DNA from: Photorhabdus caribbeanensis
Lineage (GTDB): Bacteria > Pseudomonadota > Gammaproteobacteria > Enterobacterales > Enterobacteriaceae
Assembly (NCBI RefSeq): GCF_018448885.1
Contig: NZ_RCWB01000044.1
Span: forward strand, 1 to 34,780
Reading direction: 5' to 3'
DNA length: 34,780 nt
Of this stretch, positions 19,764 to 30,452 are shown one piece after another; positions within the stretch are counted from its first letter, which is position 1, and every line of letters begins with the position of its first letter. Below the pieces are notes generated by a model that was not told where the DNA came from, searched no databases, and saw nothing but the letters and a program-made list of their open reading frames with translations. The translations under genes were made by a program, and so were the position numbers.

Positions 19764-20615
19764 TTATTGCGTCAAATCAGCTTTAAATTCTTTAATACTA
19801 TCAATTAACCTTTTGACATACTCATCTACGATCTTACTGGCAGGGCCATAATGCTTTTCATCAAATAAACTTTCTACTTGACTCGGTTCCAGGTTCAGCT
19901 CCACCGTGTGCGCCCCTGCCAGTTTAGCTTCATGTACAAATCCAGCCGCAGGATAAACATGACCAGAGGTGCCGATAGCGATAAAAATATCTGCCTGAGC
20001 CAATGCAGAATAGATCTGTTCCATCTCCAAAGGCATTTCACCAAACCAAACAACATGTGGACGCAATGGCGAGGGGAACTGACAACAATGGCAGCGTTCA
20101 TCTGTCGTCAAATCACCTGTCCACTCAAACACCTGCCCAGATTGGCAACAACGAATTTTGAACAACTCACCATGCATATGCACCGTGCGATAGCTGCCCG
20201 CCCGTTCATGAAGATTATCGATATTCTGAGTAATCAACAAAAAATTATCGCCAAACTCATGCTCCAACGCTGCTAAAGCATAATGCGCTGCGTTCGGTTT
20301 TATTTCTGATTGCTGAAGTTGATGACGCCGAGCATTATAAAATGCCTGCACCAATTCTGGATCTTTCTGAAAACCTTCAGGTGTAGCAACATCTTCCACC
20401 CGATGTTCCTCCCACAATCCATCAGAGGAGCGGAAAGTCCGAATACCCGATTCGGCCGAAATACCGGCCCCCGTCAATACCACGATGTAAGGTTTTTTCA
20501 TATTAAGCGCCAATCGATTATCCCTATAAAAAATCCGGCTACGAAATCTCTGCTGTCTCAAACGCTTAACCTTACGAAGCCGGCCAAGCCGACTAAGCCG
20601 ACGACGAACTCGCAT
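19764..20615 (-). CDS. cobB: NAD-dependent protein deacylase CobB (sirtuin)
   Basis: 283 residues from ATG 20615 (AAGGA 7-8 bases upstream). This is the long form with a basic N-terminal extension ([15 protein letters not shown]...). A second start at [13 protein letters not shown] would give the short form, as in E. coli. It removes acetyl and succinyl groups from lysines. NAD-binding [26 protein letters not shown] with HMHGEL (catalytic His), zinc cysteines in RCCQSG and [27 protein letters not shown] and ELNLEPS are all present. It lies next to lolE; nagK, which separates them in E. coli, is missing. Confidence 0.96.
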   Translation of the reverse strand: MRVRRRLSRLGRLRKVKRLRQQRFRSRIFYRDNRLALNMKKPYIVVLTGAGISAESGIRTFRSSDGLWEEHRVEDVATPEGFQKDPELVQAFYNARRHQLQQSEIKPNAAHYALAALEHEFGDNFLLITQNIDNLHERAGSYRTVHMHGELFKIRCCQSGQVFEWTGDLTTDERCHCCQFPSPLRPHVVWFGEMPLEMEQIYSALAQADIFIAIGTSGHVYPAAGFVHEAKLAGAHTVELNLEPSQVESLFDEKHYGPASKIVDEYVKRLIDSIKEFKADLTQ

Positions 20616-20707
20616 ACTGATTTCCTTCAAGATTTCTTAAATGCTGCTTAGGTTTCTGTTTTTTACACCATAACGCTTTTGGTTAGCTCATGCCAATAAT
20701 AGATTAA

Positions 20708-21955
20708 TTATTTCCCACTTAAAATTCGCGCCGGATCAAGTCTACTTGCCCGTCTTGCCGGATACCAACTAGCGAATAAACTCAGAATCAGAGCCGTCGC
20801 CAGAACATACAGAACATCCATGCCATGTAACTCAGATGGCAGGAAATCAATGAAGTAAACATCACCGGAAAGAAATTGATGCCCGATCAACTTTTCCAAC
20901 CCATGAATAAGCGCTGTCAGATTCAGTGATGCCAACACACCGGCTACAGCACCGGCAATACTGCCTGTCATACCCGTCAGTAACCCATACCAGAGAAAAA
21001 CTGCTCTAATTTGCCTATCTTTAGCGCCGAGGGTTCGCAGGATAGCAATATCACTACTTTTATCTTTTACCGCCATAATCAAGGTAGAAACGATATTAAA
21101 ACACGCCACGCCAATCACCAGAATCATCGCCAGATACATAATGCTACGTACCATCTGAATATCATGATACATATAGCCATAATTTCTCATCCAACTACTG
21201 ATATAGACATACTCCTGTGATGCTTCCCCAGCAGACCTTACCCGCTGATCAGCAGCAAATACATCATCAACCTTGAGAGCAATGCCTGTGATCCCTTGAC
21301 CATACTCCAAATATTGTTGAGCATCAGCCAAAGGAATCAGAGCCAAGCTATGATCAAGCAAGCCGCTCAATTGAAAAATTCCGCTAACCTGTAAACGAAT
21401 TCGTTTTGGTTGCAACAATTTCATCTCAGGATCATTGTTCGGGATCATAACAGTCAGCCAGTCACCCGGCTTAACCTTCAAGGCATTAGCAACTCCCTGC
21501 CCCAGAATGACCTGTTGATGACCAGCCTGAAAATTTTGCCAGGCGTTATCCTGTACAAATTGTGGTAATGAGCTGACCTGAGCCTCAGTGGCTAAATCAA
21601 CCCCTTTCACCTGAACCGCATGCAAGCTGGCGCCTTTTTCCATCAATCCAGTGAAAGTAATATAAGGTGAAGCAGCAACCACGCCGGTTGTGTTTTTTAC
21701 CCGTTCCAGCGCAGGCTGCCACTGTTCAAAAGGCTGGTGGACCGTATAAATTTCACCATGAGGCACAACAGAGAGGATGCGGTTTCTCAATTCTCGTTCA
21801 AAACCATTCATAGCGCTCAAACCAATAATGAGAACAGCAACGCCAAGCATAATCCCTAGCGTAGAAATCACAGAAATCAGAGAGACCATACCACCACGGC
21901 GGCGCCCACGACTAAATCGCAAGGCTGTAACCAAAGAGAGGGGCAAATTCGCCAT
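20708..21955 (-). CDS. lolE: Lipoprotein-releasing system permease LolE
   Basis: 415 residues. N-terminal transmembrane helix (about 25-47, [20 protein letters not shown]), a large periplasmic domain (about 50-265), and three helices at the C-terminus with the FtsX/MacB fold, including [15 protein letters not shown] as the coupling motif. It binds outer-membrane lipoproteins and works with LolC and the ATPase LolD to hand them to LolA. Its ATG shares one base with the lolD stop (TAATG), so the lolC-lolD-lolE operon is tightly coupled. Confidence 0.95.
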   Translation of the reverse strand: MANLPLSLVTALRFSRGRRRGGMVSLISVISTLGIMLGVAVLIIGLSAMNGFERELRNRILSVVPHGEIYTVHQPFEQWQPALERVKNTTGVVAASPYITFTGLMEKGASLHAVQVKGVDLATEAQVSSLPQFVQDNAWQNFQAGHQQVILGQGVANALKVKPGDWLTVMIPNNDPEMKLLQPKRIRLQVSGIFQLSGLLDHSLALIPLADAQQYLEYGQGITGIALKVDDVFAADQRVRSAGEASQEYVYISSWMRNYGYMYHDIQMVRSIMYLAMILVIGVACFNIVSTLIMAVKDKSSDIAILRTLGAKDRQIRAVFLWYGLLTGMTGSIAGAVAGVLASLNLTALIHGLEKLIGHQFLSGDVYFIDFLPSELHGMDVLYVLATALILSLFASWYPARRASRLDPARILSGK

Positions 21956-22659
21956 TACAACGCCCCCGCGAGGGTCAATTTATCCTGTAAATAGCCATCA
22001 CGCATCTCCACCTGACGATTTAATCTGCCGGCGAGATTTAAATCATGGGTGACAACCAGAAATGCCGTGCCTTGCTGCCGGTTAAGCTCGCCCAGTAATG
22101 CAAAGATGCTATCTGCATTATGTAAATCGAGATTACCGGTAGGTTCATCCGCTAAAACTAAAGAGGGCTCATTAACCAATGCTCTGGCAATTGCCACACG
22201 CTGGCGTTCACCTCCTGATAATTCTGATGGACGGTGATGAGCCCGCTTCTCCAAACCAACGGCCGCCAGCATTTCTAATGCTTTCTTTTGCGCCTGACTA
22301 CGATTTTTACCGCCAATCAACAACGGCATAGCGACATTCTCTATCGCATTAAAATCTGGCAACAGATGGTGAAATTGATAAATAAAGCCCAATTCATGAT
22401 TACGCAGTTCTGCCCTAGCCCCAGAGGACATTTTATTCAAAGAGCGCCCTTTAAACAGGACTTCACCAGAAGTCGGCGTATCCAACCCACCAAGCAAATG
22501 CAGAAGCGTACTCTTACCTGAACCGGAACTTCCCACAATCGCCATCATTTCACTCTGATTGATAGCAAAAGTGACATTTTTCAGCACTTCGGTCAGTACT
22601 TGCCCTTCCTGATATTTTTTACACAGATTATTACACAACAATAGTGGTTGATTATTCAT
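21955..22659 (-). CDS. lolD: Lipoprotein-releasing system ATP-binding protein LolD
   Basis: 234 residues. ABC ATPase with Walker [11 protein letters not shown]-loop region [14 protein letters not shown] (the LolD-type stretch), signature [10 protein letters not shown], Walker [13 protein letters not shown] and H-loop VVTHD. The start is ATG 22659 ([19 protein letters not shown] matches E. coli). The open frame extends upstream only as a shadow of lolC. It overlaps the lolC stop by 8 bases (ATGAATAA). Confidence 0.97.
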   Translation of the reverse strand: MNNQPLLLCNNLCKKYQEGQVLTEVLKNVTFAINQSEMMAIVGSSGSGKSTLLHLLGGLDTPTSGEVLFKGRSLNKMSSGARAELRNHELGFIYQFHHLLPDFNAIENVAMPLLIGGKNRSQAQKKALEMLAAVGLEKRAHHRPSELSGGERQRVAIARALVNEPSLVLADEPTGNLDLHNADSIFALLGELNRQQGTAFLVVTHDLNLAGRLNRQVEMRDGYLQDKLTLAGAL

Positions 22660-23854
22660 AACGCAAAGCCTCAGCAGGTTGGACGGCAGCAGCACGCCAG
22701 GAAGGATATAACGTAGACAATAGGGCAATCACCATCGCTGAAATTGCGATTGTAACAACTTGTAGCGGTTCAATGGCAACAGGCAGTTCAACACCTGATG
22801 TCAACAGGCCAATCAGCGGCATTAAGTTATTAAGCTGACTGGAAAGTAGAACACCAAGCCCAGTTCCCAGCAAAGTGCCGATGATCCCGGCTCCGGCTCC
22901 CTGGATCATAAAAATCGCCATCACCTGACGCCGTATCAGTCCCTGTGTTTGCAAAATCGCCACTTCTCCTTGCTTTTCCATCACCAGTAAACCAAGCGAA
23001 GTAATGATATTGAATGCAGCCACAGCAATAATCAGGCTTAACAATAAGCCCATCATATTTTTTTCCATCCTGACCGCTTGGAAAAACTCACCTTTACGTT
23101 CGCGCCAATCTTTCCACAACAACCCTTCAGGCAAGGTTTGTAAGCTCAAACTATCTACAGTCAATGGTTCTGAAAGATAGAGACGCCAACCAGTAATGTT
23201 ACCTGGCGGATAGCGCATCAGACGAGCAGCATCTTGCTGATTAACCAGAATCTGTGTGCCATCGACTTCGCTATTAGATGTAAAAGTACCAATAACAGTA
23301 AATAGACGCTGACTCGGAATACGCCCCATTGGCGTCAACTGACTTGCACCAGGCACCATCAGGCGAATGCGATCACCACGTTTTACGCCAAGCTCCCCGG
23401 CTACTCTTTCGCCCAAAATGGCATTGTAGTTACCGGGCGCAAGTTGATGACGATCAGCGCCAATCAAATATTCAGTCAGCGGCTCATATTCATCAGAAGT
23501 GATGCCCAACATCACACCGACACCGACATTCCGGGCGCTTTGCAATACCACATCCCCCGTCACCAATGGTGTAATCTTGTTAACCTGCTTAAGATCCGCA
23601 AGTTCACTGGCAGGATGCGCTTTTGGGTCTAGCGAACCGTTTGCCGACGTCACAATTGCCTGTGGCATAAAGCCAAGAATACTGTTTTCCAATGAACGCT
23701 CAAAACCGTTCATCACAGACAATACTGTAATTAATGCAGCAACACCGAGAGTAATACCAATTGCTGATAGCCATGAAACAAACCGACCAAATTTGTCAGC
23801 CGCCCGGCCACGCATATACCGTAAACCTATAAATAATGAGACAGATTGAAACAT
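22652..23854 (-). CDS. lolC: Lipoprotein-releasing system permease LolC
   Basis: 400 residues. Same fold as LolE: helix 1 near residues 25-48 ([20 protein letters not shown]), a periplasmic domain to about 260, then three helices; [15 protein letters not shown] is the LolD-coupling motif. It provides the LolA docking site in E. coli. First gene of lolCDE, divergent from mfd with 197 bp between them. The order and overlaps match the core enterobacterial operon. Confidence 0.95.
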   Translation of the reverse strand: MFQSVSLFIGLRYMRGRAADKFGRFVSWLSAIGITLGVAALITVLSVMNGFERSLENSILGFMPQAIVTSANGSLDPKAHPASELADLKQVNKITPLVTGDVVLQSARNVGVGVMLGITSDEYEPLTEYLIGADRHQLAPGNYNAILGERVAGELGVKRGDRIRLMVPGASQLTPMGRIPSQRLFTVIGTFTSNSEVDGTQILVNQQDAARLMRYPPGNITGWRLYLSEPLTVDSLSLQTLPEGLLWKDWRERKGEFFQAVRMEKNMMGLLLSLIIAVAAFNIITSLGLLVMEKQGEVAILQTQGLIRRQVMAIFMIQGAGAGIIGTLLGTGLGVLLSSQLNNLMPLIGLLTSGVELPVAIEPLQVVTIAISAMVIALLSTLYPSWRAAAVQPAEALRYE

Positions 23855-23921
23855 GAAATCTGTTACGCCCCTGTTGCCAAAGCAAAGTGTTCGGGGATAA
23901 TAAAGGGTAGTTATATTTTAT

Positions 23922-23957
23922 GGAACCACCAACACCCAGATTCTGTGGTTTTTTTAT
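23922..23957 (+). terminator. Orphan rho-independent terminator upstream of mfd
   Basis: GGAACCAC (23922-23929) pairs with GTGGTTTT (23945-23952), with a 15-nt loop and a T run to 23955. No annotated plus-strand gene lies upstream (lolC diverges), so it would end a short leader or small RNA, or attenuate mfd transcription. Confidence 0.4.
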
Positions 23958-24051
23958 TTTCTCTCAACCAGCCTGCGTGTTTACTCGAAGACTATATATG
24001 CGTCGAAAGCCGTTAGGAATGGACTGAATCATAGAGAATACATTTACGCTT

Positions 24052-27000
24052 ATGTCCTCAAAATATCGTTATGAACTTCCTGAACGCCGCGGTGATAACC
24101 GTCAATTAGGTCGACTTATTGGCGCTGCTTGCGCTGTAGAGTGTGCTGAGATTATCGAACGCCATCAAGGGCCTGTCGTACTGATAACTAAAGACATGCA
24201 AAACGCCTTGCGTCTGCATGATGAAATCCATCAGTTTACCGACTGCCCGGTTGATCTTCTTTCCGACTGGGAAACACTGCCGTATGACAGCTTTTCTCCC
24301 CATCAGGAAATCATTTCCAACCGTCTGTCTACACTTTACCGTCTGCCGACGATGACCAAAGGTGTTTTAATCCTGCCGATAAATACCTTAATGCAACGGG
24401 TTTGCCCTCATGAGTACCTTAACGGACATGCGCTGGTTATGCATAAAGGTCAGAGACTCTCACGGGACAAACTCCGTACTGAACTGGAACAAGCTGGCTA
24501 TCGTAGTGTCGAACAAGTTCTTGAGCATGGCGAATTTGCTACTCGTGGCGCACTACTTGATCTTTTTCCAATGGGAAGCGAGCATCCTTATCGTATTGAT
24601 TTCTTCGATGATGAAATCGATAGCTTACGCATTTTCGATGTTGACAGCCAACGCACGCTAGCTGAGGTTAAACAAATCAACCTATTGCCTGCTCATGAAT
24701 TCCCAACAGATAAAGAGACTATTGAACTGTTTCGCAGTCAGTGGCGGGAACGTTTTGAAGTCCGTCGTGACAGCGAGCATATTTATCAGCAAGTCAGCAA
24801 AGGTACGCTACCGGCAGGGATAGAATACTGGCAACCGTTGTTTTTCAGCCAACCTCTGCCTGCATTGTTTGATTACCTGCCTGATAACACACTGATTCTT
24901 AGCCAAGAAATCAACAATGCCGCTGAACGTTTCTGGCAAGATATTCAACAGCGCTTCGAGAGCCGTAAAATTGATCCAATGCGACCTCTCCTCCCCCCAG
25001 AAGAGCTTTGGCTTCCGGCGGACAAATTATTCTCAGCGCTAAAAAACTGGCCCCGTATTCAACTTAAAGCGGAAGAATTGAGCAAAAAAACGAGTCACGT
25101 AAATCTTGATTATCAATTACTGCCCGATCTCTCCGTTGTTGCGCAAAATAAGGCGCCGCTGGATAAACTTCGCCGTTTTCTGGAACAATTCAGTGGCTGC
25201 GTAATTTTCTCCGTCGAGAGCGAAGGACGAAAAGAGACATTACAAGAACTATTGTCGCGAATAAAGATTAAACCAATTAAAATCAATAAATTAAATCAGG
25301 CGCAACAACCTGGTCACTTTTTGATGATTGGTGCCGCTGAACATGGTTTTATCGATACGAAGAATGAAATTGCTCTGATCTGTGAAAGTGACATGCTCGG
25401 TGAACGTGTTGTTCGCCGCCGTCAAGACACCCGCCGCACGATTAATACCGATACCCTGATCCGTAACCTTGCTGAATTACGCCCCAATCAGCCGGTGGTC
25501 CATTTGGAGCATGGCGTTGGCCGCTACCAAGGGTTAACTACGCTGGAAGCAGGTGGTATCCAAGCTGAATATCTGATCCTAAGTTATGCCAGCGACGACA
25601 AACTCTACGTTCCGGTATCTTCCCTGCATCTAATCAGCCGCTACGCAGGTGGGGCTGATGAAAATGCCCCATTACACAAATTGGGCGGAGAAGCATGGAA
25701 CAAAGCTCGCCAGAAAGCAGCCGAAAAAGTGCGCGATGTGGCCGCGGAACTGCTCGATATTTATGCTCACCGCGCCGTAAAACCTGGATTTGCTTTTAAA
25801 CATGATTGGGAACAATACCAACTGTTCTGTCAGAACTTTCCATTTGAAACGACCCCAGATCAGGAACAGGCGATTAACGCCGTTCTGAATGATATGTGTC
25901 AACCAGTCGCTATGGATCGCCTAATTTGCGGTGACGTAGGATTTGGCAAGACCGAAGTCGCGATGCGCTCCGCATTTCTGGCAGTCCATAATGACAAGCA
26001 AGTGGCGGTCCTGGTTCCGACCACCCTACTGGCTCAGCAACACTTTGATAATTTCCGCGACCGCTTTGCTAATTGGCCTGTACGTATTGAGATGATATCC
26101 CGCTTCCGCAGCGCCAAGGAACAGCAACAAATCGTTGAAATGGCAGCCGAAGGTAAAGTTGATATTATTATTGGCACGCATAAACTGCTACAAAGCGACC
26201 TGCGTTGGAAAGACCTTGGTTTGTTAATTGTCGATGAAGAGCACCGGTTTGGTGTTCGTCACAAAGAGCAGATCAAAGCCATGCGTGCCGACGTCGATAT
26301 TCTGACCCTCACTGCAACTCCCATTCCACGAACGCTTAATATGGCAATGAGCAGTATGCGGGATCTGTCAATTATTTCGACCCCACCGGCTCGTCGTCTG
26401 GCAGTTAAAACCTTCGTGCGTGAGTATGACAACCTAGTTGTGCGAGAAGCCATACTGCGTGAAGTTTTGCGCGGTGGTCAAGTCTACTACCTCTATAACG
26501 ATGTTGAAAATATTGAGAAAGCAAAACTGCGTCTCGAAGAGTTAGTACCAGAAGCACGGTTCGCCATTGGTCATGGGCAGATGCGTGAACGAGATTTGGA
26601 ACGAGTGATGACTGATTTCCATCATCAACGATTTAATGTTCTGATTTGTACCACAATTATTGAAACAGGCATCGATATTCCAAGCGCCAATACCATCATT
26701 ATTGAACGTGCTGACCATTTTGGCCTGGCCCAATTGCATCAATTGCGTGGACGCGTCGGGCGCTCCCACCATCAGGCTTATGCTTACCTACTGACGCCAC
26801 ATCCGAAAGCAATGACCACCGATGCACACAAACGTCTGGAAGCGATCGCCTCCCTTGAAGATTTAGGCGCCGGTTTTGCACTAGCAACTCACGACCTTGA
26901 AATCCGTGGAGCTGGCGAACTCCTGGGTGAAGAGCAGAGTGGTCAGATGACAACCATCGGTTTCACTCTCTACATGGAGATGTTGGAAAGTGCTGTCGAT

Positions 27001-27498
27001 GCACTAAAAGCAGGCCGTAAACCTTCACTTGAAGACTTGGCCAATAGCCAAACTGACGTTGAATTGCGGATGCCTATTTTGTTACCTGATGACTATATTC
27101 CTGATGTCAATATGCGTTTGTCTTTTTATAAACGCATTGCCAGCGCCAAAGATGAATCAGAATTAACGGAATTGAAGGTTGAATTGATAGATAGGTTCGG
27201 CACATTACCTAATCCGGGGCGTCATTTATTACAATCAGCAGCTATTCGCCTGTCAGCTCAGAAATTAGGTATTAAACGAATAGAAGCCCATGATAAAGGA
27301 GGATTCATCGAGTTTAGTGAGAAACATAAAGTTGATCCAACTTATCTTATCGGTCTGTTACAGAAACAGCCCGAAATCTACCGGTTAGATGGCCCCGCTA
27401 AACTGAAATTCATCATAGATCTGAACGAAAGAATGGCACGCCTGGAATTCATTCAGCAATTACTTGATACTTTTAAACATCATCAAATCTGTCCTTAA
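24052..27498 (+). CDS. mfd: Transcription-repair coupling factor Mfd
   Basis: 1148 residues, the full E. coli length. It removes RNA polymerase stalled at lesions and recruits UvrA. Order: UvrB-homology region (about 1-350, RLGALIGAA-like start, LDLFPMGSEHPYRIDFFDDEID); RNA polymerase interaction domain (about 470-550, HLEHGVGRYQG); helicase motors with Walker A GDVGFGKTE at about 626, DEEHRFG at about 728, TATPIPRTL, and motif VI QLRGRVGRS; C-terminal autoinhibitory D7 domain (about 1000-1148). ATG 24052 gives the family N-terminus. Monocistronic. Confidence 0.98.
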   Translation: MSSKYRYELPERRGDNRQLGRLIGAACAVECAEIIERHQGPVVLITKDMQNALRLHDEIHQFTDCPVDLLSDWETLPYDSFSPHQEIISNRLSTLYRLPTMTKGVLILPINTLMQRVCPHEYLNGHALVMHKGQRLSRDKLRTELEQAGYRSVEQVLEHGEFATRGALLDLFPMGSEHPYRIDFFDDEIDSLRIFDVDSQRTLAEVKQINLLPAHEFPTDKETIELFRSQWRERFEVRRDSEHIYQQVSKGTLPAGIEYWQPLFFSQPLPALFDYLPDNTLILSQEINNAAERFWQDIQQRFESRKIDPMRPLLPPEELWLPADKLFSALKNWPRIQLKAEELSKKTSHVNLDYQLLPDLSVVAQNKAPLDKLRRFLEQFSGCVIFSVESEGRKETLQELLSRIKIKPIKINKLNQAQQPGHFLMIGAAEHGFIDTKNEIALICESDMLGERVVRRRQDTRRTINTDTLIRNLAELRPNQPVVHLEHGVGRYQGLTTLEAGGIQAEYLILSYASDDKLYVPVSSLHLISRYAGGADENAPLHKLGGEAWNKARQKAAEKVRDVAAELLDIYAHRAVKPGFAFKHDWEQYQLFCQNFPFETTPDQEQAINAVLNDMCQPVAMDRLICGDVGFGKTEVAMRSAFLAVHNDKQVAVLVPTTLLAQQHFDNFRDRFANWPVRIEMISRFRSAKEQQQIVEMAAEGKVDIIIGTHKLLQSDLRWKDLGLLIVDEEHRFGVRHKEQIKAMRADVDILTLTATPIPRTLNMAMSSMRDLSIISTPPARRLAVKTFVREYDNLVVREAILREVLRGGQVYYLYNDVENIEKAKLRLEELVPEARFAIGHGQMRERDLERVMTDFHHQRFNVLICTTIIETGIDIPSANTIIIERADHFGLAQLHQLRGRVGRSHHQAYAYLLTPHPKAMTTDAHKRLEAIASLEDLGAGFALATHDLEIRGAGELLGEEQSGQMTTIGFTLYMEMLESAVDALKAGRKPSLEDLANSQTDVELRMPILLPDDYIPDVNMRLSFYKRIASAKDESELTELKVELIDRFGTLPNPGRHLLQSAAIRLSAQKLGIKRIEAHDKGGFIEFSEKHKVDPTYLIGLLQKQPEIYRLDGPAKLKFIIDLNERMARLEFIQQLLDTFKHHQICP

Positions 27499-28276
27499 AT
27501 TATTTCCACTTCCCCTATGATTGATTGCCAGCCTGTGGGGAAGTACTGCGATTTTATTCACATTGCATAACTCTTTTTTTCTATATAACCCCGTAAAAAT
27601 TGAGATTAATATTCATTTTTACTATTGAATAATTATGCCGTTATTCATTTATAAATATTTATTCTAAAATAACAATCATATGACAATATCTATATGAAAT
27701 GAAGATGACTAATCTGATTGGATTAGAGGAAAATTTTATTTACGAAAAATAATAACTAAATATGGTCATAATCGTAATAATAGCCTTTATTATCAACCTC
27801 ATGCAGCAGTTTACTTTAATGATATTTTCTTCCTTTAAAACCATAACTTCTAATTATAAAAAACCACATCATATAATTATTAACAATATATTAATAGCGA
27901 AAAAACGCCTTATTTACCTTATTCAGAATCAATTTCAGAAAAAAATGACTAATAAAAAATTATCCTCAATCTCGTTTCACATCGCTCATTTAACTTTAAC
28001 TAGTATCCAACTTAAGTGATCGTACCAGTTGGCGAATGTTTTAATAACTCTATTAAACGGTGCCTTAATGTAACAATCAATCAAATATATTGACTAATTA
28101 TATAAATCATATTCAAACATATTGTTTATTACTAAATAGATTATTAGATATTCTTAAATATTATATTATCTTTTAATTGCATTATCTTACACTTCGCCTA
28201 TACCAATTAGTTGAACCGCTATTTATCTATTTTAAAAATAGATATATTTGCAACAAATATATGAGAAATCGTAATT
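27499..28276. other. AT-rich 780-bp spacer between mfd and isnA
   Basis: It marks the border between core and accessory DNA. A weak hairpin ACTTCCCC/GGGGAAGT (27508-27515, 27537-27544) may end mfd but has a long loop and no U tract. The plus-strand open frame in 27762-28019 has poor codon content and no ribosome site, and is judged spurious. The long AT-rich leader before isnA would suit H-NS/Lrp-type control; no specific promoter is called. Confidence 0.5.
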
Positions 28277-29254
28277 ATGCAAATTACCACCGCTAATAAT
28301 ATTACTTCAGAGAATGTTTCCACCAGCAATATTTCTATACAGATTCTGCGTGAGTTATTGCAATATCGCAGACGCCTTACTGACTCAGGGAGGGATTCGG
28401 CTAAAGAAGAAGAGATTGTTAAAACTGTACAATTGCCTAGAATTGAACAATTTATCAAGAACAAAAAACCTATAGAATTTATTTTACCAGCATTCCCAAC
28501 AAAATCACCAAACAGAAATAAAGTGCTTGGTACTGCTCCCGATATGGCAGAGCGTCTATCTTTAATTTTTCTTAATTCTCTTTGCCAGCGTATCCAACTT
28601 TATTATCCGCCTGGCGCCCGCATTATTATTTGCTCTGATGGGCATGTTTTTGGTGATCTGATTCGTGTCAATGATACAGTTATCAGTCAATATCATGAAG
28701 ATATTAAACAATTACTTCATGAAGTGGGTGCTATCAATTTAAGTACATTTAACCTTAATGACGATAAAGAACTCTGCGAACATAGTGACGATTTCAATTT
28801 ACAGAGACATCTGTTAGTCAAACATTATGCCCGTTCAGAAGAGTCTATCAAAGATGAACTGTTGCAAAATAGTGATGGATTACAATTATATCGTGCAGTC
28901 ACCCGCTTCTTATATGAAGACAGCTTATTACCCGGCTATACCGGCTCAAACAATGCCCTACAAAAAGATGCCAAACAAAGGGCCGTCGGTGTTATTCAAC
29001 GAAGTTGGGCGTGGGGAAGTTTATTAGATACTCATTTTCCAAAAGCCATACGTTTATCTATTCATCCTCAGCCAGCAAATAGCATTAAACTTGGTATTCA
29101 TATGATGCCAACCCGGGATGATTGGTTAACCCCTTGGCACGGTGTCGCAGCCAATGTAAATGGACAATTCATACTTATGAAACACAAAGAAGTCCAGATG
29201 ATGGGTGGAAAGCTAGTTAATATTCATGGAAAACCCAGTCACTATGTGATTTAA
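28277..29254 (+). CDS. isnA: Isonitrile synthase IsnA/PvcA family
   Basis: 325 residues. The family converts the amino group of L-tyrosine (or tryptophan) into an isonitrile using ribulose-5-phosphate carbon. Conserved stretches: IEFILPAFPTKSPNRNKVLG (DIT1/PvcA signature), DMAERLSLIFLNSLC, YPPGARIIICSDGHVF, and W.WGSLLD..FP.AIRLSIHPQ followed by PTRDDWLTPWHGV. Together with the oxygenase 30 bp downstream it matches the isnA-isnB pair that makes the tyrosine-derived isonitrile aglycone of rhabduscin, an insect phenoloxidase inhibitor, in Photorhabdus and Xenorhabdus. The ATG at 28277 has only a weak ribosome site. Its AT content is higher than in the core genes. Confidence 0.92.
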   Translation: MQITTANNITSENVSTSNISIQILRELLQYRRRLTDSGRDSAKEEEIVKTVQLPRIEQFIKNKKPIEFILPAFPTKSPNRNKVLGTAPDMAERLSLIFLNSLCQRIQLYYPPGARIIICSDGHVFGDLIRVNDTVISQYHEDIKQLLHEVGAINLSTFNLNDDKELCEHSDDFNLQRHLLVKHYARSEESIKDELLQNSDGLQLYRAVTRFLYEDSLLPGYTGSNNALQKDAKQRAVGVIQRSWAWGSLLDTHFPKAIRLSIHPQPANSIKLGIHMMPTRDDWLTPWHGVAANVNGQFILMKHKEVQMMGGKLVNIHGKPSHYVI

Positions 29255-29284
29255 AGAGAAATTATAATTTAAAGGAAAATAGCG

Positions 29285-30130
29285 ATGACAGAATTAAATA
29301 ACTTCCAGACAGAAGAGATAACCCCATTTGGTTTAAAAATTACGCCTCAATATTCTGATCAACATATTGATACATTATCAGTGGAACAACTGAAAGAACT
29401 AGCGAGAAAACACCATCTGCTTATATTACGTGGTTTTAAATCTGATTTATCTGATCACGAAAAATATGAAGCATATGCCCGTCATTGGGGAGAAATAATG
29501 ATGTGGCCGTTTGGTGCTATTTTAGATGTTCGTGAACATCAAGATGCTACCGATCATGTTTTTGATAACAGCTACATGCCGTTGCACTGGGACGGTATGT
29601 ATAAACCGACAATTCCCGAATTTATTATGTTCCATTGTGCCCACGCACCTGAAAGTGATCAGGGGGGCAGAACAACCTTTGTTAATACTCGTCGTGTTGT
29701 TGCCAATGCAACTCAACAGCAGCTAGAACTATGGAAAAATATATCGATTACTTATCGCATTAATAAAGTCACTCATTATGGCGGAGAAGTTCATTCTCCT
29801 CTACTGGAAGAACACCCAGACGGAAATGGATACGTTATCAGATATAATGAGCCAGCAATAGATGGAGAAAAATTCCTGAATAAACATGCTATTGAATACC
29901 ATAATATCAACCCTGATCAAGTAGCGGAATTTCAGCAAAATTTTATCAATATATTATATGATAAGCGCCATTTATATGCTCATACATGGAAAAAAAGCGA
30001 TCTAGTGATTGTGGATAATTTCTCTCTGTTACATGGGCGTGAAGGATTTACTTCAAAATCAGAACGGCATTTACAGAGAATCCATATTCAATCTGATCCA
30101 GTATTTAATAATCTGGCGTTAAGATCATAG
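29285..30130 (+). CDS. isnB: Fe(II)/2-oxoglutarate-dependent oxygenase IsnB/PvcB (isonitrile tailoring)
   Basis: 281 residues, TauD fold. The iron triad is His101 and Asp103 (PLHWDGMY) and His250 (NFSLLHGREGF), with Arg265 in RHLQRIHI for the 2-oxoglutarate carboxylate. PvcB-type enzymes oxidatively decarboxylate/desaturate the isonitrile-tyrosine intermediate to a vinyl isonitrile. AAGGAAAA lies 5 bases before the ATG. It is operonic with isnA (30-bp gap). The glycosyltransferase that completes rhabduscin is not downstream here: the next element is an ERIC repeat, and then the CDI array begins. Confidence 0.92.
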   Translation: MTELNNFQTEEITPFGLKITPQYSDQHIDTLSVEQLKELARKHHLLILRGFKSDLSDHEKYEAYARHWGEIMMWPFGAILDVREHQDATDHVFDNSYMPLHWDGMYKPTIPEFIMFHCAHAPESDQGGRTTFVNTRRVVANATQQQLELWKNISITYRINKVTHYGGEVHSPLLEEHPDGNGYVIRYNEPAIDGEKFLNKHAIEYHNINPDQVAEFQQNFINILYDKRHLYAHTWKKSDLVIVDNFSLLHGREGFTSKSERHLQRIHIQSDPVFNNLALRS

Positions 30131-30136
30131 TATTCT

Positions 30137-30267
30137 TATATATACCCGTCATCTTTCGAGTTGCCTCTTTTTTGGCTGCACTCGCTCACCCCGGTCACAT
30201 AGTTATCTATGCGCCCGGGGATTCACTCCTTTGTCGTCGCGAAGCATCTTGAAATCCATAAGGTATA
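30137..30267 (-). repeat. ERIC (IRU) repeat, copy 2 (inverted relative to copy 1)
   Basis: The reverse complement aligns along its full length to 124-253, with the ERIC core GAATCCCCGGGCGC and GACCGGGGTGAGCGAGTGCAGCC. It starts 6 bases after the isnB stop, so isnAB transcripts would carry it in the 3' UTR, where it can fold. Confidence 0.88.
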
Positions 30268-30401
30268 GTAAAAATGGCTTACTGGATTCACTGGATAGGT
30301 GGGCCATCTTAATCTCGCAAGGGTATTATCGCTCTTGAGTAAATTATTCAATGATTAATAAGAATTTCGCCGCACACTTACGAATCAAGTAACAATTAAA
30401 T

Positions 30402-30434
30402 GGTCTGAGCTCAGCAAAATACAGTACTCAGACC
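30402..30434. terminator. Hairpin between isnB and the CDI array
   Basis: GGTCTGAG (30402-30409) and CTCAGACC (30427-30434) with a 17-nt loop. No U tract on either strand. It lies between convergent units. Confidence 0.3.
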
Positions 30435-30452
30435 TTGATGAACGAATGATTT

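Noticed and set aside
27762-28019. 85-residue plus-strand ORF between mfd and isnA
   Set aside because: Composition is that of random AT-rich DNA (Ile/Lys/Asn-rich), with no ribosome site and no recognisable motif.
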